Source: Noviherbaspirillum sp. Root189
GTDB taxonomy: Bacteria > Pseudomonadota > Gammaproteobacteria > Burkholderiales > Burkholderiaceae_D
Length of the DNA: 64,000 bases
Direction: 5' to 3'
NCBI RefSeq assembly: GCF_001428545.1
Contig: NZ_LMHZ01000005.1
Span: 63,510-127,509 of the forward strand
Shown here: positions 1 to 9,130 of the stretch, one piece after another
Position numbering within the stretch: position 1 is the stretch's first letter
Layout: the number at the start of each line of letters is the position of its first letter
Program-made: the position numbers and the translations under genes
The notes under the pieces: generated by a model
What the model saw: the letters and a program-made list of their open reading frames with translations, nothing else
Told to the model about the DNA's origin: nothing
Database searches by the model: none

Positions 1-378
1 CAGGCGTCAAAGATTCGCAGCGAAGTCTTTGAATTGTTTCCGGTGCTGAAGGAAATGCTGCACCGGCGTGGCGGCGATTTATCGGGCGGCCAACAGCAAC
101 AGTTAGCGATCGCACGTGCCCTGCTTGCCGATCCCAAACTCATCATCCTCGACGAGCCAACCGAAGGCATCCAGCCCTCCATCATCAAGGACATCGGCCG
201 CGTCATCCGCTTGCTGCGCGAACGCGGCGATATGGCCATCCTGCTGTGCGAGCAATACTTCGACTTTGCACATGAGTTGGCGGACAAGTTTCTTGTCATG
301 TCACGCGGTGAAGTCGTCGCCGCAGGCACACAAGCCGAGATGAACGGGGACGACGTCAAGCGTCACTTGGCGGTATAG
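1..378 (+). CDS. urtE: Urea ABC transporter ATP-binding subunit UrtE, C-terminal part
   Basis: This is the end of an ABC ATPase that powers uptake of urea across the inner membrane. The frame is open from base 1, so the 5' part (Walker A) lies outside the window. Visible are the signature LSGGQQQQ, Walker B LIILDEP followed by a D-loop region (TEGIQPS), and a switch region LLCEQ typical of the LivF/UrtE branch, where the usual His is replaced. UrtE is distinguished from the amino-acid transporter LivF mainly by position: it ends 8 bases before ureD, the common urtABCDE-ure arrangement. The family assignment is secure; the urea substrate is inferred from context. Confidence 0.9.
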   Translation, partial: QASKIRSEVFELFPVLKEMLHRRGGDLSGGQQQQLAIARALLADPKLIILDEPTEGIQPSIIKDIGRVIRLLRERGDMAILLCEQYFDFAHELADKFLVMSRGEVVAAGTQAEMNGDDVKRHLAV

Positions 379-386
379 TCTTGCCG

Positions 387-1247
387 ATGAAGCGCATCGC
401 TACAGATCCAGTTCTTGCTCCACCTTCGCATGCCCGGTGGCAAGCCCAGCTAACGCTCGGGTTCGTATCCGACCGCGATACCACGCGCCTGATGGAACGC
501 ACGCATAGGGGTCCGCTGCGGGTGCAGAAGCCACTGTATCCCGAAGGTGGGCAGGTTTGTCATGCGATCGTCGTGCACCCGCCCGGCGGCGTGGTAGGCG
601 GCGATGAACTCCGCATTGATGCCAGCGTCGGCCAGAATGCCGGCGCCTTGTTGACCACGCCCGGCGCAGCGAAATGGTACAAGGCCAACGGTCACATCTC
701 TCGACAGGACGTGCACTTGCAAGCGGGCGACAGCGCCACGCTGGAATGGCTGCCACAGGAGACGATATTCTTCGACGCCGCGCATGTCCGGCTGGACACG
801 GCGATAGAACTTGGAACGGACGCGACGTATATCGGAACTGAAATCCTTTGCTTTGGACGCACCGCCTCCGGCGAATCCTTCGATAGCGGCATGGTCGAGC
901 AAAAGACCAGCATCCGTCGCGACGGCAAGCTGCTGTGGTTTGAGCAAGGCATGCTGGCAGCCGGTAGTGCGGCAATGACGAGCCCGCTCGGACTGGCAGG
1001 CAATACCGTGTGCGCGACACTGATCGCGGTAGGCAAACCGCTTGCCGCCAGCATGATGGCAACGCTGCGTGAAGCCGACGTGAGCGACGGCGCATTTGGT
1101 GTCACGCAAATGAAATCCGTCATCGTCGCGCGCTATCTCGGACACTCGAGCCAGACCGCAAGGCGACTGATGATGCACACCTGGCAGCGACTGCGCCCGG
1201 CCCTTACCGGCCGGGAAGCCGTCGTACCGCGTATCTGGAACACCTGA
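387..1247 (+). CDS. ureD: Urease accessory protein UreD
   Basis: UreD (UreH) is the scaffold that binds apo-urease and, with UreF and UreG, channels nickel to the active site in the cytoplasm. The protein is about 286 residues, the usual size. It carries the family core GGVVGGDELRID and TTPGAAKWYKA near residues 70-95. The ATG at 387 is preferred; a TTG two codons upstream is in frame. It lies 8 bases after urtE and before ureA, so it is the first ure gene of the operon. Confidence 0.95.
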   Translation: MKRIATDPVLAPPSHARWQAQLTLGFVSDRDTTRLMERTHRGPLRVQKPLYPEGGQVCHAIVVHPPGGVVGGDELRIDASVGQNAGALLTTPGAAKWYKANGHISRQDVHLQAGDSATLEWLPQETIFFDAAHVRLDTAIELGTDATYIGTEILCFGRTASGESFDSGMVEQKTSIRRDGKLLWFEQGMLAAGSAAMTSPLGLAGNTVCATLIAVGKPLAASMMATLREADVSDGAFGVTQMKSVIVARYLGHSSQTARRLMMHTWQRLRPALTGREAVVPRIWNT

Positions 1248-1303
1248 CCTGATATGCCTGATTACCGGATCCGGGATCGGATTAACCTACTAGGAGAAAA
1301 TGG

Positions 1304-1606
1304 ATGGAGCTGACTCCACGCGAAAAAGACAAACTCCTCATCTTCACTGCTGCCCTGCTTGCTGAAAGGCGCAAGGCACGCGGCCTGAAACTGAATTATC
1401 CCGAAGCGGTCGCGCTCATCACCGCCGCCATCATGGAAGGAGCGCGCGATGGCAGGACTGTCGCCGAACTGATGTCCGAAGGCACACGCATCCTGACACG
1501 CAATGACGTCATGGACGGCGTGGCCGAGATGATTCCCGATATCCAGGTCGAAGCCACCTTCCCCGACGGCACCAAGCTGGTGACTGTCCACCATCCGATC
1601 CCATAG
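1304..1606 (+). CDS. ureA: Urease gamma subunit UreA
   Basis: The smallest urease structural subunit, 100 residues, full length for bacterial UreA. It begins [14 protein letters not shown] and contains the conserved [10 protein letters not shown] and EGARDG stretches, ending in a VTVHHPIP-like tail. A strong ribosome site (AGGAG at 1292-1296) precedes the ATG at 1304. An ATG at 1300 is out of frame. Together with UreB and UreC it forms the (UreABC)3 enzyme that hydrolyses urea to ammonia and carbamate. Confidence 0.97.
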   Translation: MELTPREKDKLLIFTAALLAERRKARGLKLNYPEAVALITAAIMEGARDGRTVAELMSEGTRILTRNDVMDGVAEMIPDIQVEATFPDGTKLVTVHHPIP

Positions 1607-1614
1607 GAGGCCAC

Positions 1615-1923
1615 ATGATTCCAGGAGAAATGCTGGTTGAACCCGGCGACATCGAACTCAATGCCGGCCGCGCGACAGTCACCGTGACGGTCGCCAATAG
1701 CGGCGACCGCCCGATCCAGGTGGGCTCGCACTTCCATTTTTTTGAAGTCAACCCGGCACTGCAATTCGACCGTCAGCTTGGCTATGGCATGCGGCTCAAT
1801 ATCGCCGCCGGCACGGCGGTCCGCTTTGAACCCGGACAGCAGCGCACGGTCGAGCTGCTCGCCCTGGGAGGGGATCGTACCGTGTACGGTTTTAACGGCA
1901 AAGTGATGGGGAAACTCAAATGA
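1615..1923 (+). CDS. ureB: Urease beta subunit UreB
   Basis: Urease beta subunit of 102 residues with the typical opening [16 protein letters not shown], the [21 protein letters not shown] core and the FEPGQ...V.L...GG ending. It starts 8 bases after ureA behind an AGGAGG site, and its stop overlaps the ureC start by four bases (ATGA), which indicates translational coupling of the structural subunits. Confidence 0.97.
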   Translation: MIPGEMLVEPGDIELNAGRATVTVTVANSGDRPIQVGSHFHFFEVNPALQFDRQLGYGMRLNIAAGTAVRFEPGQQRTVELLALGGDRTVYGFNGKVMGKLK

Positions 1924-3620
1924 CAAAAATTTCTCGTCAGGCGTATGCCGAAATGTTCGGGCCAACCGTGGGTGACCGGGTAAGGCTCGCCGATACCGAA
2001 CTGTTCATTGAAGTCGAGAAGGATTTCACCACCTACGGCGAAGAAGTGAAATTCGGCGGCGGCAAGGTGATCCGTGACGGCATGGGCCAGTCGCAGCGCA
2101 ATCACAAGGATGTGATGGACACCGTGATTACCAATGCGCTGATCGTCGACCATTGGGGCATTGTCAAGGCCGACATTGGATTGAAAAGCGGACGCATCGC
2201 CGGCATCGGCAAGGCTGGCAATCCCGATATTCAGCCGGACGTCACCATGGCCATTGGCGGCGCCACGGAAATCATTGCCGGCGAAGGCATGATCGTGACA
2301 GCGGGCGGCATCGATTCGCACATTCACTTTATCTGTCCCCAACAGATCGAAGAAGCACTGATGTCGGGCGTCACGACGATGCTCGGCGGAGGTACCGGCC
2401 CGGCGGTTGGTACGGCGGCGACCACATGCACGCCGGGTCCCTGGCATATTCATTCGATGCTGGCTGCAGCCGATGCCTTTCCCATGAATCTTGGCTTTCT
2501 CGGCAAGGGCAATGTCAGCCTGCCAGTACCGCTGGAAGAGCAAATCCGCGCCGGTGCCATTGGGCTCAAACTGCATGAAGACTGGGGCACGACGCCGGCC
2601 GCCATCGACAATTGCCTTTCGGTCGCCGACCGTATGGACGTGCAGGTAGCGATCCATACCGACACGCTGAATGAAGGCGGCTTTCTCGAGCACACGCTGG
2701 CGGCATTCAAGGATAGAACCATCCACACTTTCCATACCGAAGGTGCGGGCGGCGGTCATGCGCCTGACATCATTGCGGCAGTGGGGCAAGGCAATGTCCT
2801 GCCATCTTCAACCAATCCGACGCGACCGTACACGGTCAATACGCTGGATGAACATCTCGACATGCTGATGGTCTGTCACCATCTGGATCCGGCGATTGCG
2901 GAAGACGTTGCATTCGCGGAGTCACGCATCCGACGTGAAACCATTGCCGCCGAAGATATCCTGCATGACCTCGGTGCGATTTCGATGATGTCTTCCGACT
3001 CCCAGGCAATGGGCCGCGTGGGCGAAGTCATCATGCGCACCTGGCAGACCGCACACAAGATGAAAGTGCAACGCGGCTCCCTCGCTGAAGACAGCTCGCG
3101 CAGCGACAACTTCCGCGTCAAGCGTTACATCGCCAAGTACACGATCAACCCGGCGATCACGCACGGAATTTCGCATGTGGTTGGCTCGCTGGAAGTCGGC
3201 AAGATTGCCGACATCGTGTTGTGGAAGCCAGCATTCTTCGGCGTAAAGCCGTCGATGATCCTGAAGAGCGGCATGATTGCCGCTGCACAGATGGGCGATC
3301 CGAATGCGTCGATTCCGACGCCGCAGCCGGTGCACTACCGGATGATGTTCGGTGCCTTCGGCGGGGCGCTGCGCACTTCCTTCACCTTCGTTTCGCAGGC
3401 GGCAATCGATGCGGGAATAGGCGATGCGCTCAAGCTCAGCAAGTCCTTGATCGCGGTAAAGAACACCCGCCAGGTGCGCAAGGCCGACATGATCCATAAC
3501 GGATTGACGCCGCGCATGGAAGTCGACCCCGAGACCTATGAAGTACGCGCCGATGGTGAACTGCTGGTGTGCGAACCGGCGAAGGTCTTGCCGATGGCAC
3601 AACGTTACTTCCTGTTCTGA
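1920..3620 (+). CDS. ureC: Urease alpha (catalytic) subunit UreC
   Basis: Catalytic subunit, 566 residues, full length. All residues that build the di-nickel site are present: His134 and His136 (SHIHF), carbamylated Lys217 (KLHEDWG), His219, His246 (AIHTDT), His272 and Asp360 (SSDSQAMG). The mobile-flap Cys319-His320 (MVCHH) is also intact. The gene overlaps ureB by 4 bases. Nothing suggests loss of function. Confidence 0.99.
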   Translation: MTKISRQAYAEMFGPTVGDRVRLADTELFIEVEKDFTTYGEEVKFGGGKVIRDGMGQSQRNHKDVMDTVITNALIVDHWGIVKADIGLKSGRIAGIGKAGNPDIQPDVTMAIGGATEIIAGEGMIVTAGGIDSHIHFICPQQIEEALMSGVTTMLGGGTGPAVGTAATTCTPGPWHIHSMLAAADAFPMNLGFLGKGNVSLPVPLEEQIRAGAIGLKLHEDWGTTPAAIDNCLSVADRMDVQVAIHTDTLNEGGFLEHTLAAFKDRTIHTFHTEGAGGGHAPDIIAAVGQGNVLPSSTNPTRPYTVNTLDEHLDMLMVCHHLDPAIAEDVAFAESRIRRETIAAEDILHDLGAISMMSSDSQAMGRVGEVIMRTWQTAHKMKVQRGSLAEDSSRSDNFRVKRYIAKYTINPAITHGISHVVGSLEVGKIADIVLWKPAFFGVKPSMILKSGMIAAAQMGDPNASIPTPQPVHYRMMFGAFGGALRTSFTFVSQAAIDAGIGDALKLSKSLIAVKNTRQVRKADMIHNGLTPRMEVDPETYEVRADGELLVCEPAKVLPMAQRYFLF

Positions 3621-3629
3621 CATTTATCG

Positions 3630-4148
3630 ATGCTTACACTTCATACCAAAATTGAGACCGCTGCCGAAGTCAGCGGCGAACTGATCCTCCCTTTCGAGCT
3701 TCGCGAAAAGAGCCGCCTGCGCGCGCAACTTGCCTCCGGCGAAGAAGTTGCTGTATTCACCGTGCGTGGAACGGTGCTTCGCAACGGCGATTTGCTCAAA
3801 GGCGACGACGGACGAGTCGTCCGGATCGTGGCGGCAAAGGAGTCCACGTATCGCGTGGAGTGCAATACGCCACGCACGCTGCTCCGTTGTGCCTTCCACC
3901 TTGGCAATCGTCATACGCAGGCACAGGTGGATGGTGACGATGGAAAGGGCTTCCTGCGTATCCGGAAGGATCCCGTACTCAAGGAAATGCTCGAAGGTCT
4001 CGGTGCAAAAGTAACTGAAGAACTTGCCGCGTTCGAACCGGAATCCGGTGCCTATGGCGGCGGCCACCATCACCATGGCGACGACCATCATCCACTGGCG
4101 CCGATTCCGTTGCGCCAGAAGATTCATCGTCCTTCCGACAAGAGCTGA
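3630..4148 (+). CDS. ureE: Urease accessory nickel-delivery protein UreE
   Basis: UreE is the nickel metallochaperone that hands Ni2+ to the UreDFG complex. The 172-residue protein has the family's N-terminal domain with the LPFELREKSRLRAQL segment, a central metal-binding fold (AFHLGNRHTQAQVD), and a His-rich C-terminal stretch (GGGHHHHGDDHHP) that can bind extra nickel, as in Klebsiella-type UreE. It starts 9 bases after ureC and ends 1 base before the ureF ATG. Confidence 0.96.
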   Translation: MLTLHTKIETAAEVSGELILPFELREKSRLRAQLASGEEVAVFTVRGTVLRNGDLLKGDDGRVVRIVAAKESTYRVECNTPRTLLRCAFHLGNRHTQAQVDGDDGKGFLRIRKDPVLKEMLEGLGAKVTEELAAFEPESGAYGGGHHHHGDDHHPLAPIPLRQKIHRPSDKS

Positions 4149-4149
4149 C

Positions 4150-4830
4150 ATGCAGGCCACCGCCTTGCTCCATCTGCTGCAGTTAGCTAGCCCGTCGTTG
4201 CCGATCGGCGCATACAGCTATTCGCAAGGGCTGGAAGCAGCATTGGAATCCGGCATCGTGCGTAATGATGCGACGGCGCGGCAGTGGATCGTGGATGCCC
4301 TGCATCATGTCATCGCGCGTTTTGAAGCGCCGGTGCTGTGCCGTCTGATGCAGGCTTTCGCGGCACGCGACGCGCAGGCTGTGGCTGAATGGAATGAACG
4401 TTTTATCGCGGCGCGCGACACCGCCGAGTTTCGTGCCGAAACCATACAGATGGGCTACTCGCTGTCGAAGCTGGCATTGGAGCTCGGACTGGGCGATGAA
4501 GCGCTGCGTGACATTCTCCAGGCGCAGACTGAAATTCCCTTGCCAACTGCGCTGGCTTTTGCTGCCGTGGCTCTGCAGGTTCCGCATGATGCCGCCCTGC
4601 TCGGCATGCTGTTTTCATGGGCGGAGAATCAGGTGCTGGTATGCGTCAAGTCCGTTCCGCTCGGTCAGGTCGCCGGACAGAAGCTGCTTCTTTCGCTGCA
4701 GCCTGAGCTGGAAGCGGCGGCGCGGTATGCCGAACAGTTACCCGATCATGAGCTGTCCAATTGGTCGCCCGGCCTGTCGCTGATGTCCATGCAGCACGAA
4801 GTACAGTACAGCCGACTTTATCGTTCCTGA
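4150..4830 (+). CDS. ureF: Urease accessory protein UreF
   Basis: UreF acts with UreD and UreG as a checkpoint for nickel insertion. From the ATG at 4150 the product is 226 residues and begins with the hallmark [15 protein letters not shown] segment. The frame stays open upstream inside ureE, but the homologous region starts at 4150, directly after the ureE stop. The C-terminal half carries the conserved LPLGQ-like segment (VPLGQVAGQ). Confidence 0.95.
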   Translation: MQATALLHLLQLASPSLPIGAYSYSQGLEAALESGIVRNDATARQWIVDALHHVIARFEAPVLCRLMQAFAARDAQAVAEWNERFIAARDTAEFRAETIQMGYSLSKLALELGLGDEALRDILQAQTEIPLPTALAFAAVALQVPHDAALLGMLFSWAENQVLVCVKSVPLGQVAGQKLLLSLQPELEAAARYAEQLPDHELSNWSPGLSLMSMQHEVQYSRLYRS

Positions 4831-4843
4831 ATTTTTATTTCTG

Positions 4844-5479
4844 ATGACTATGAAACCATCCTCCAATCCTTTGCGTGTCGGCATCGGCGGTCCTGTCGGA
4901 TCGGGCAAGACGGCGCTTTGTGAAATGCTTTGCAAGTCCATGCGCGACCATTACGACATGGCGGTCATCACCAATGACATCTATACCAAGGAAGACATGG
5001 AAATCCTGCTGCGTGCTGATGCCTTGCCGGCGGAGCGCCTGATGGGCGTGGAAACCGGTGGCTGCCCGCACACGGCGATCCGCGAGGATGCCTCGATCAA
5101 TCTTGAAGCGATTGCACGAATGAGCGCGGATTTTCCGGACCTGGATCTGATCCTGGTCGAATCGGGCGGGGATAATCTTGCAGCGACCTTCAGCCCGGAA
5201 TTGTCGGACCTCACAATCTATGTGATCGACGTGGCGGGTGGGGAAAAGATTCCACGCAAGGGCGGACCGGGCATTACGCGGTCGGACCTGCTGATCATCA
5301 ACAAGACGGATCTTGCGCCTTATGTGGGAGCGAACCTGGACGTGATGGCGAGTGATGCGAAGAGGATGCGCGGCGATCGGCCGTTTATCTTTACCAACCT
5401 GCGCAGTGGTGAAGGCGTGGAAAAGGTCGTGGAGTTCATTCGCAGGCAAGGATTGCTGGATGAGGTGAAGGCTCGATAG
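4844..5479 (+). CDS. ureG: Urease accessory GTPase UreG
   Basis: SIMIBI-class GTPase that drives nickel transfer to urease. The 211-residue protein has the P-loop GGPVGSGKT at about residues 15-23, the metal-binding Cys-Pro-His motif ([11 protein letters not shown]), the [15 protein letters not shown] stretch, and [11 protein letters not shown] for guanine recognition. It starts 13 bases after ureF and closes the operon. No T-rich terminator is evident in the 112 bases that follow, before the convergent ubiT gene. Confidence 0.97.
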   Translation: MTMKPSSNPLRVGIGGPVGSGKTALCEMLCKSMRDHYDMAVITNDIYTKEDMEILLRADALPAERLMGVETGGCPHTAIREDASINLEAIARMSADFPDLDLILVESGGDNLAATFSPELSDLTIYVIDVAGGEKIPRKGGPGITRSDLLIINKTDLAPYVGANLDVMASDAKRMRGDRPFIFTNLRSGEGVEKVVEFIRRQGLLDEVKAR

Positions 5480-5591
5480 GGAACGACGCTACTTGATTCA
5501 GAAGTCTTGCATTAACCTACCTCTCTGTCAGTTGCTCCTCCGTCTTTTGTAAAAGGCAGCAAGAAGCGATGGCGCTATCTGGTGGGTTACT

Positions 5592-6089
5592 CTAAGGCTG
5601 TCCTTCTGTAAAACCTCCGCGATTTTTCAGTAAGGACAACATATGCCTTGGCGCCAGCCTAAGGAACTCGGGTGCGGTAAGGTCAAGGCCATCGAGGGCA
5701 TTCTTCACCCGTAAACCAAGTTCGGTATCCCCGGTGATCAACAGCCTGCGGGAAAAGAACAGCGTGTCCGGATCCACCTGGCGGCGCGCAAGCAACAAGA
5801 AGTCGTGTGCATTTGCGCTGATGGTGAGATCAACCTCCGGGGTGGGAGCACACGCCGAGAAGTGGCCGTTATTCCATCGGAAAGCGAAATTAGCGCCTGC
5901 ATCGATCACGCCGATACGTAAGGTCTTTCCCTGCAATGCTTCACACAGGTCGCCCGGCAAATGTCGGGTCAACCCAATATTAAGGCCGATGGTGAACAAT
6001 ACAGAGCCAGGGTAAGAAGGTAGCAACGACAACAGCCGGCCTACTGGGCCGGGCAGAACATAAGCCTGTTCCATCTCGCGTTCTTTCAT
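5592..6089 (-). CDS. ubiT: UbiT-like SCP2-domain protein (O2-independent ubiquinone synthesis)
   Basis: A 165-residue protein with a single SCP2 / sterol-carrier-like domain, containing segments such as CEALQGKTLRIGVID, FAFRWNNGHF and DLTISANAHDFLLLARRQVDPDTLFFSRRL. UbiT (YhbT) binds the hydrophobic ubiquinone precursors for the anaerobic hydroxylation pathway. The name rests on this domain and on the presence of ubiV and ubiU just upstream in the same direction. An ATG five codons in (MEQAYVL, 6074) is an alternative start. It is separated from ubiV by the TrhA-like gene. Confidence 0.85.
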   Translation of the reverse strand: MKEREMEQAYVLPGPVGRLLSLLPSYPGSVLFTIGLNIGLTRHLPGDLCEALQGKTLRIGVIDAGANFAFRWNNGHFSACAPTPEVDLTISANAHDFLLLARRQVDPDTLFFSRRLLITGDTELGLRVKNALDGLDLTAPEFLRLAPRHMLSLLKNRGGFTEGQP

Positions 6090-6127
6090 TCAGTTAAGTA
6101 TCAGGATGTGGCGCTTGCCAGCTCGGC

Positions 6128-6745
6128 TCATAGAACGTGGAAAGCAATTGCCGAATAATGGCAGGCACTGCCGCCAAGAACAAAAAGGTGCCAGACGCCA
6201 TGGCCATGAGGAATGCGTTTGTCCAGTGCATAGAACACGATGCCAATCGTGTAGACCACCCCGCCGGCGATCAACCAGGCCAGCCCGGTCCGGCTCAACA
6301 ACGCGCTCAGCGGCACGATCGCTCCCAATGCAAGCCAGCCCATCGCCAGATAGATGACGAGAGACGAAATGCGAGGCCCCCTGGCAAGCCAGATTTCCTG
6401 CGCAATGCCGACTGCAGCCAGCCCCCATATAGTGCCAAACAGGCTCCAACCGAGCCCACCTCGCAAAGTGACCAAGGTGAATGGTGTGTAGGAACCGGCA
6501 ATCAACAAATATATTGCGCAGTGGTCCATCTTGCGCATGATGTCTTTGGCCGGGCCGCGGGTGCCATGATAAAGCGCCGAAATGGCGTACAAGGCGGACA
6601 ACATTGCGCCATACACGCTGACGCTCACCACCTTCCATGGATCACCGCCACGGGCCGCGAGCAGGATGAGTATTGCGCTGCCGCAGAGCGCCAACACCGT
6701 ACCGGCAAGGTGCGTAACGACGTTGAGTCTTTCGCCATGGACCAT
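6128..6745 (-). CDS. trhA: TrhA / hemolysin III family membrane protein
   Basis: A 205-residue seven-helix membrane protein of the hemolysin III (PAQR-like) family. Recognisable motifs are GERLNVVTHLAG at the N-terminus, SALYHGTRG after helix 2, MDHCAIYLLIAGSYTPF in the middle and the C-terminal FYALDKRIPHGHGVWHLFVLGGSACHYSAI. These contain the conserved His and Asp residues of the family's predicted metal site. Bacterial members are linked to membrane-lipid homeostasis; haemolysis is not established for most. It sits between ubiT and ubiV (gaps 38 and 13 bases), so it probably shares their transcript. Confidence 0.92.
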   Translation of the reverse strand: MVHGERLNVVTHLAGTVLALCGSAILILLAARGGDPWKVVSVSVYGAMLSALYAISALYHGTRGPAKDIMRKMDHCAIYLLIAGSYTPFTLVTLRGGLGWSLFGTIWGLAAVGIAQEIWLARGPRISSLVIYLAMGWLALGAIVPLSALLSRTGLAWLIAGGVVYTIGIVFYALDKRIPHGHGVWHLFVLGGSACHYSAIAFHVL

Positions 6746-6758
6746 GCCGCATGTCTTC

Positions 6759-7646
6759 CTATGCAGCGATCTGGTTCAGACCGGGCTGGCCATGCCAGTA
6801 GCCGTCGCAGAACCGGTCGGGCGCCAGGGCTTCCATGTCCGCAAGAGCCTTTGAGACCGTCTTTTCGCCGTTCATCGCGGCATGGAAGAGCGTCACGATT
6901 TCGTCGGTATGGTTCGCCTGCGGACTGATACGGAGCACGCCGACACCCAGTTCGCGAAACGCATCCATTTCCCTTACCAGGTTATAGACAAGCGCCGACT
7001 GCGTCTGGATGCCATTCAATGTGAGGAAATGTTCCGACTCACGGGTTTTCATCAACAGGCCGTCCGGATACTCAAGGCATTTGAACTGACAGTCGTCCTT
7101 GGGTAAATTGTGATGACGAGCGGTGAAGCATCGGGCCGAATAGGCGAGGGGCATGCGGCCATAAGCAAAGAGTTCGGTTTCGATCTGCACCTTATCCTCA
7201 AGGACACAGGCAAGCGACTGTCGGCTTGTCTCGAGAGGAACGACCCAGCGCCGGGCGCCGAGTTTAGCCATAAGCTGCAGTGTTTGCGCGTTGTAGATGT
7301 TGAGCTGAGAGCCGGCAATGAAGGGAGCAACGTCGGCGAGCAAGCGAACGGCGCCGAAGTCATTGGCTTCCACCAGAAAACCGCCATTACCGGTAATTGC
7401 CTTCAGTACGGTGACGTCGGACTTCGACTCCAGCAATACCTGGGTTGAAAGAATCACTTCCTTTCCTGCGTCGCGCAGTTTTTCAGCAATGTTCGTCCAG
7501 TCTGCAAGGCGCAGTTCATGCCGGCGCGAGCATACGGTTTCGCCTAGATAGACAATATCCACCGGCGTTGCCGCGATGGATTTATAAAACCGGAAAACAG
7601 CATCACGTGGCCAGTAGTATTGAATGGGACCCAATGCGAGCTTCAA
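6759..7646 (-). CDS. ubiV: UbiV, O2-independent ubiquinone hydroxylase subunit (U32 family)
   Basis: UbiV pairs with UbiU as a [4Fe-4S] U32-family complex that hydroxylates the ubiquinone ring without O2. I place the start at a TTG (7646): it lies 6-7 bases after GGGGAG and gives MKLALGPIQYYWPRD, the family N-terminus; the frame is open further upstream but not homologous. The 295-residue product has cysteines at 39, 173, 186 and 190. Spacing of the last three (13 and 4) matches the cluster ligands of E. coli UbiV as I recall them (39, 180, 193, 197). Confidence 0.92.
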   Translation of the reverse strand: MKLALGPIQYYWPRDAVFRFYKSIAATPVDIVYLGETVCSRRHELRLADWTNIAEKLRDAGKEVILSTQVLLESKSDVTVLKAITGNGGFLVEANDFGAVRLLADVAPFIAGSQLNIYNAQTLQLMAKLGARRWVVPLETSRQSLACVLEDKVQIETELFAYGRMPLAYSARCFTARHHNLPKDDCQFKCLEYPDGLLMKTRESEHFLTLNGIQTQSALVYNLVREMDAFRELGVGVLRISPQANHTDEIVTLFHAAMNGEKTVSKALADMEALAPDRFCDGYWHGQPGLNQIAA

Positions 7647-7684
7647 GATATTCTCCCCAATGCGTGTTGAAGACAGGCCCTCAT

Positions 7685-8731
7685 CTATTTCCAGGGCCTG
7701 TGGTAAGCGCCAAGCGTGTGCTGCCGACCTTCGGCAACCGCATCGAGGGTATTCATCCAGATGGGCTTGATCGAGTAACGCTGCCCGGCGGCGTTGCAGG
7801 TGTCGATCGCAGCACGCCATACCTTTGTCACCTCCGCCACGTACGCAGGGCTGCGTTGCCTGCCCTCGATCTTGATTGCCCGTACGCCAATTTCGGCAAG
7901 GCGTGGAAGCAGCTCCAGGGTATTGAGGCTTGTCGGCTCCTCGATCGCGTAGTAGTTTTCATCATTGACATCAAACCGTCCCTTGCAGAGCGTTGGATAT
8001 CCGGCGTTTTCTCCGTCTTGGTAACGGTCGATGAGAACGCCGTTCAGGCGTGATTCAAGTCCCTGAGGTGTCTGATTCCAGCGCACTGCCTTGGCAGGCG
8101 AACAAACGCCATGGGTGTTTGGTGATTCACCGGTAACATAGGAAGATAGCGCGCAGCGTCCTTCCACCATGACGCACAAACTGCCGAAGCCAAAGACTTC
8201 GATCTCGACCGGCGTATGTTGCACCACATGTTCAACCTGCTGTAGCGACAGGACGCGAGGCAGCACCGCCCGCGCGACACCGAAGCGTTCACGGTAAAAG
8301 TTGATCGCTTCAACATTGGTCGCCGACCCCTGCACGGACAGATGCAACCGCAATTGCGGGTGCTTTTCCGATGCGTACTGCATCAGGCCGGGATCGGCCA
8401 GGATAACGGCGCTCACACCGAGATCCGCCGCACGGTCCACAGCATCCCGCCACTGCACCCATGAAGCGGCTTGCGGATACGTGTTCAGCGCAACCAGCAC
8501 CTTGCTGCCATGATCGTGAGCGTAGCGAATGCCTTTGGCAATGGCGTCATCGTCAAAGTTTAATCCGGCAAAATTGCGTGCATTGGTCGAATCGCGAAAG
8601 CCGATGTACACGCAGTCGGCACCATGTTCAACAGCTGCCTTCAACGCTGGAAGGCTTCCCGCCGGACAAATCAGTTCCATCTTGTTGGCGGGCACTGCAG
8701 CGTTGTCGCTGTTGGCAGGATTGGGCTTCAT
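7685..8731 (-). CDS. ubiU: UbiU, O2-independent ubiquinone hydroxylase subunit (U32 family)
   Basis: U32-family partner of UbiV. Counting from the internal MELICPAG (8680), cysteines fall at 169, 176, 193 and 232, the positions of the [4Fe-4S] ligands in E. coli UbiU, and the length would be 331 residues, equal to the E. coli protein. I annotate the ATG at 8731 (MKPNPANSD) because an AAGGA stretch precedes it, which adds 17 residues; 8680 is the alternative. The region RCALSSYVTGESPNTHGVCSPA is intact. It is first in the ubiU-ubiV-trhA-ubiT group, 38 bases before ubiV. Confidence 0.93.
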   Translation of the reverse strand: MKPNPANSDNAAVPANKMELICPAGSLPALKAAVEHGADCVYIGFRDSTNARNFAGLNFDDDAIAKGIRYAHDHGSKVLVALNTYPQAASWVQWRDAVDRAADLGVSAVILADPGLMQYASEKHPQLRLHLSVQGSATNVEAINFYRERFGVARAVLPRVLSLQQVEHVVQHTPVEIEVFGFGSLCVMVEGRCALSSYVTGESPNTHGVCSPAKAVRWNQTPQGLESRLNGVLIDRYQDGENAGYPTLCKGRFDVNDENYYAIEEPTSLNTLELLPRLAEIGVRAIKIEGRQRSPAYVAEVTKVWRAAIDTCNAAGQRYSIKPIWMNTLDAVAEGRQHTLGAYHRPWK

Positions 8732-8861
8732 CGTGAGGAGTTCCTTGGACAGACAGAGGTAAGACACATGCGCCGTGCGCGGCGCTGCCGTTTCTACTTC
8801 TGTGTCTGTATGTCATTTTGAAAACCTCGAGACTTTATCTTGAGGGTGCATCGCTAGTCCT

Positions 8862-8875
8862 TAGCACACATCAAG
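8862..8875 (-). promoter_or_regulatory. Possible degenerate FNR/ANR half-site upstream of ubiU
   Basis: The + strand reads TTAGCACACATCAA, so the minus strand begins with a perfect TTGAT half-site followed by a poor second half. It lies 130-190 bases upstream of either ubiU start. FNR control of ubiUVT is known in E. coli; a site here is only a weak guess. Confidence 0.2.
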
Positions 8876-9050
8876 AATTTCAATCTCTGCTGCACTTTGC
8901 ATGATGCCAAAGGAACTCTTAAGCGAAACGAGCGAAACTTCTTTGTGTGTCGAAGAAAATGACGTTCACGATGGCGGTCGCTCGTGGGCGATACCATCGG
9001 CGCACGCAAATGGATTTGCGTCCGCCGGACGCATTAAGGGAACGCTGAAT

Positions 9051-9110
9051 GAGCGGCCAGGGTTGACGTCTTTCTTCGACTACCCGGCCGAAATCCGGAA
9101 GGTATTACAG
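9051..9110 (+). pseudogene. Remnant of an IS256-family transposase
   Basis: In one frame this stretch reads GLTSFFDYPAEIRKV, close to the 'FF.yP.EIRKviYTTNAIES' block near the C-terminus of IS256-family (mutator) transposases. The match stops at the YTTNAIES position, and no transposase similarity is seen before about 9050. This is therefore a short decayed relic, not a gene. The surrounding gap 8768-9130 holds nothing else I recognise apart from the ubiU upstream region. Confidence 0.5.
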
Positions 9111-9130
9111 GCCACCTGCGTTGGTCCCCT

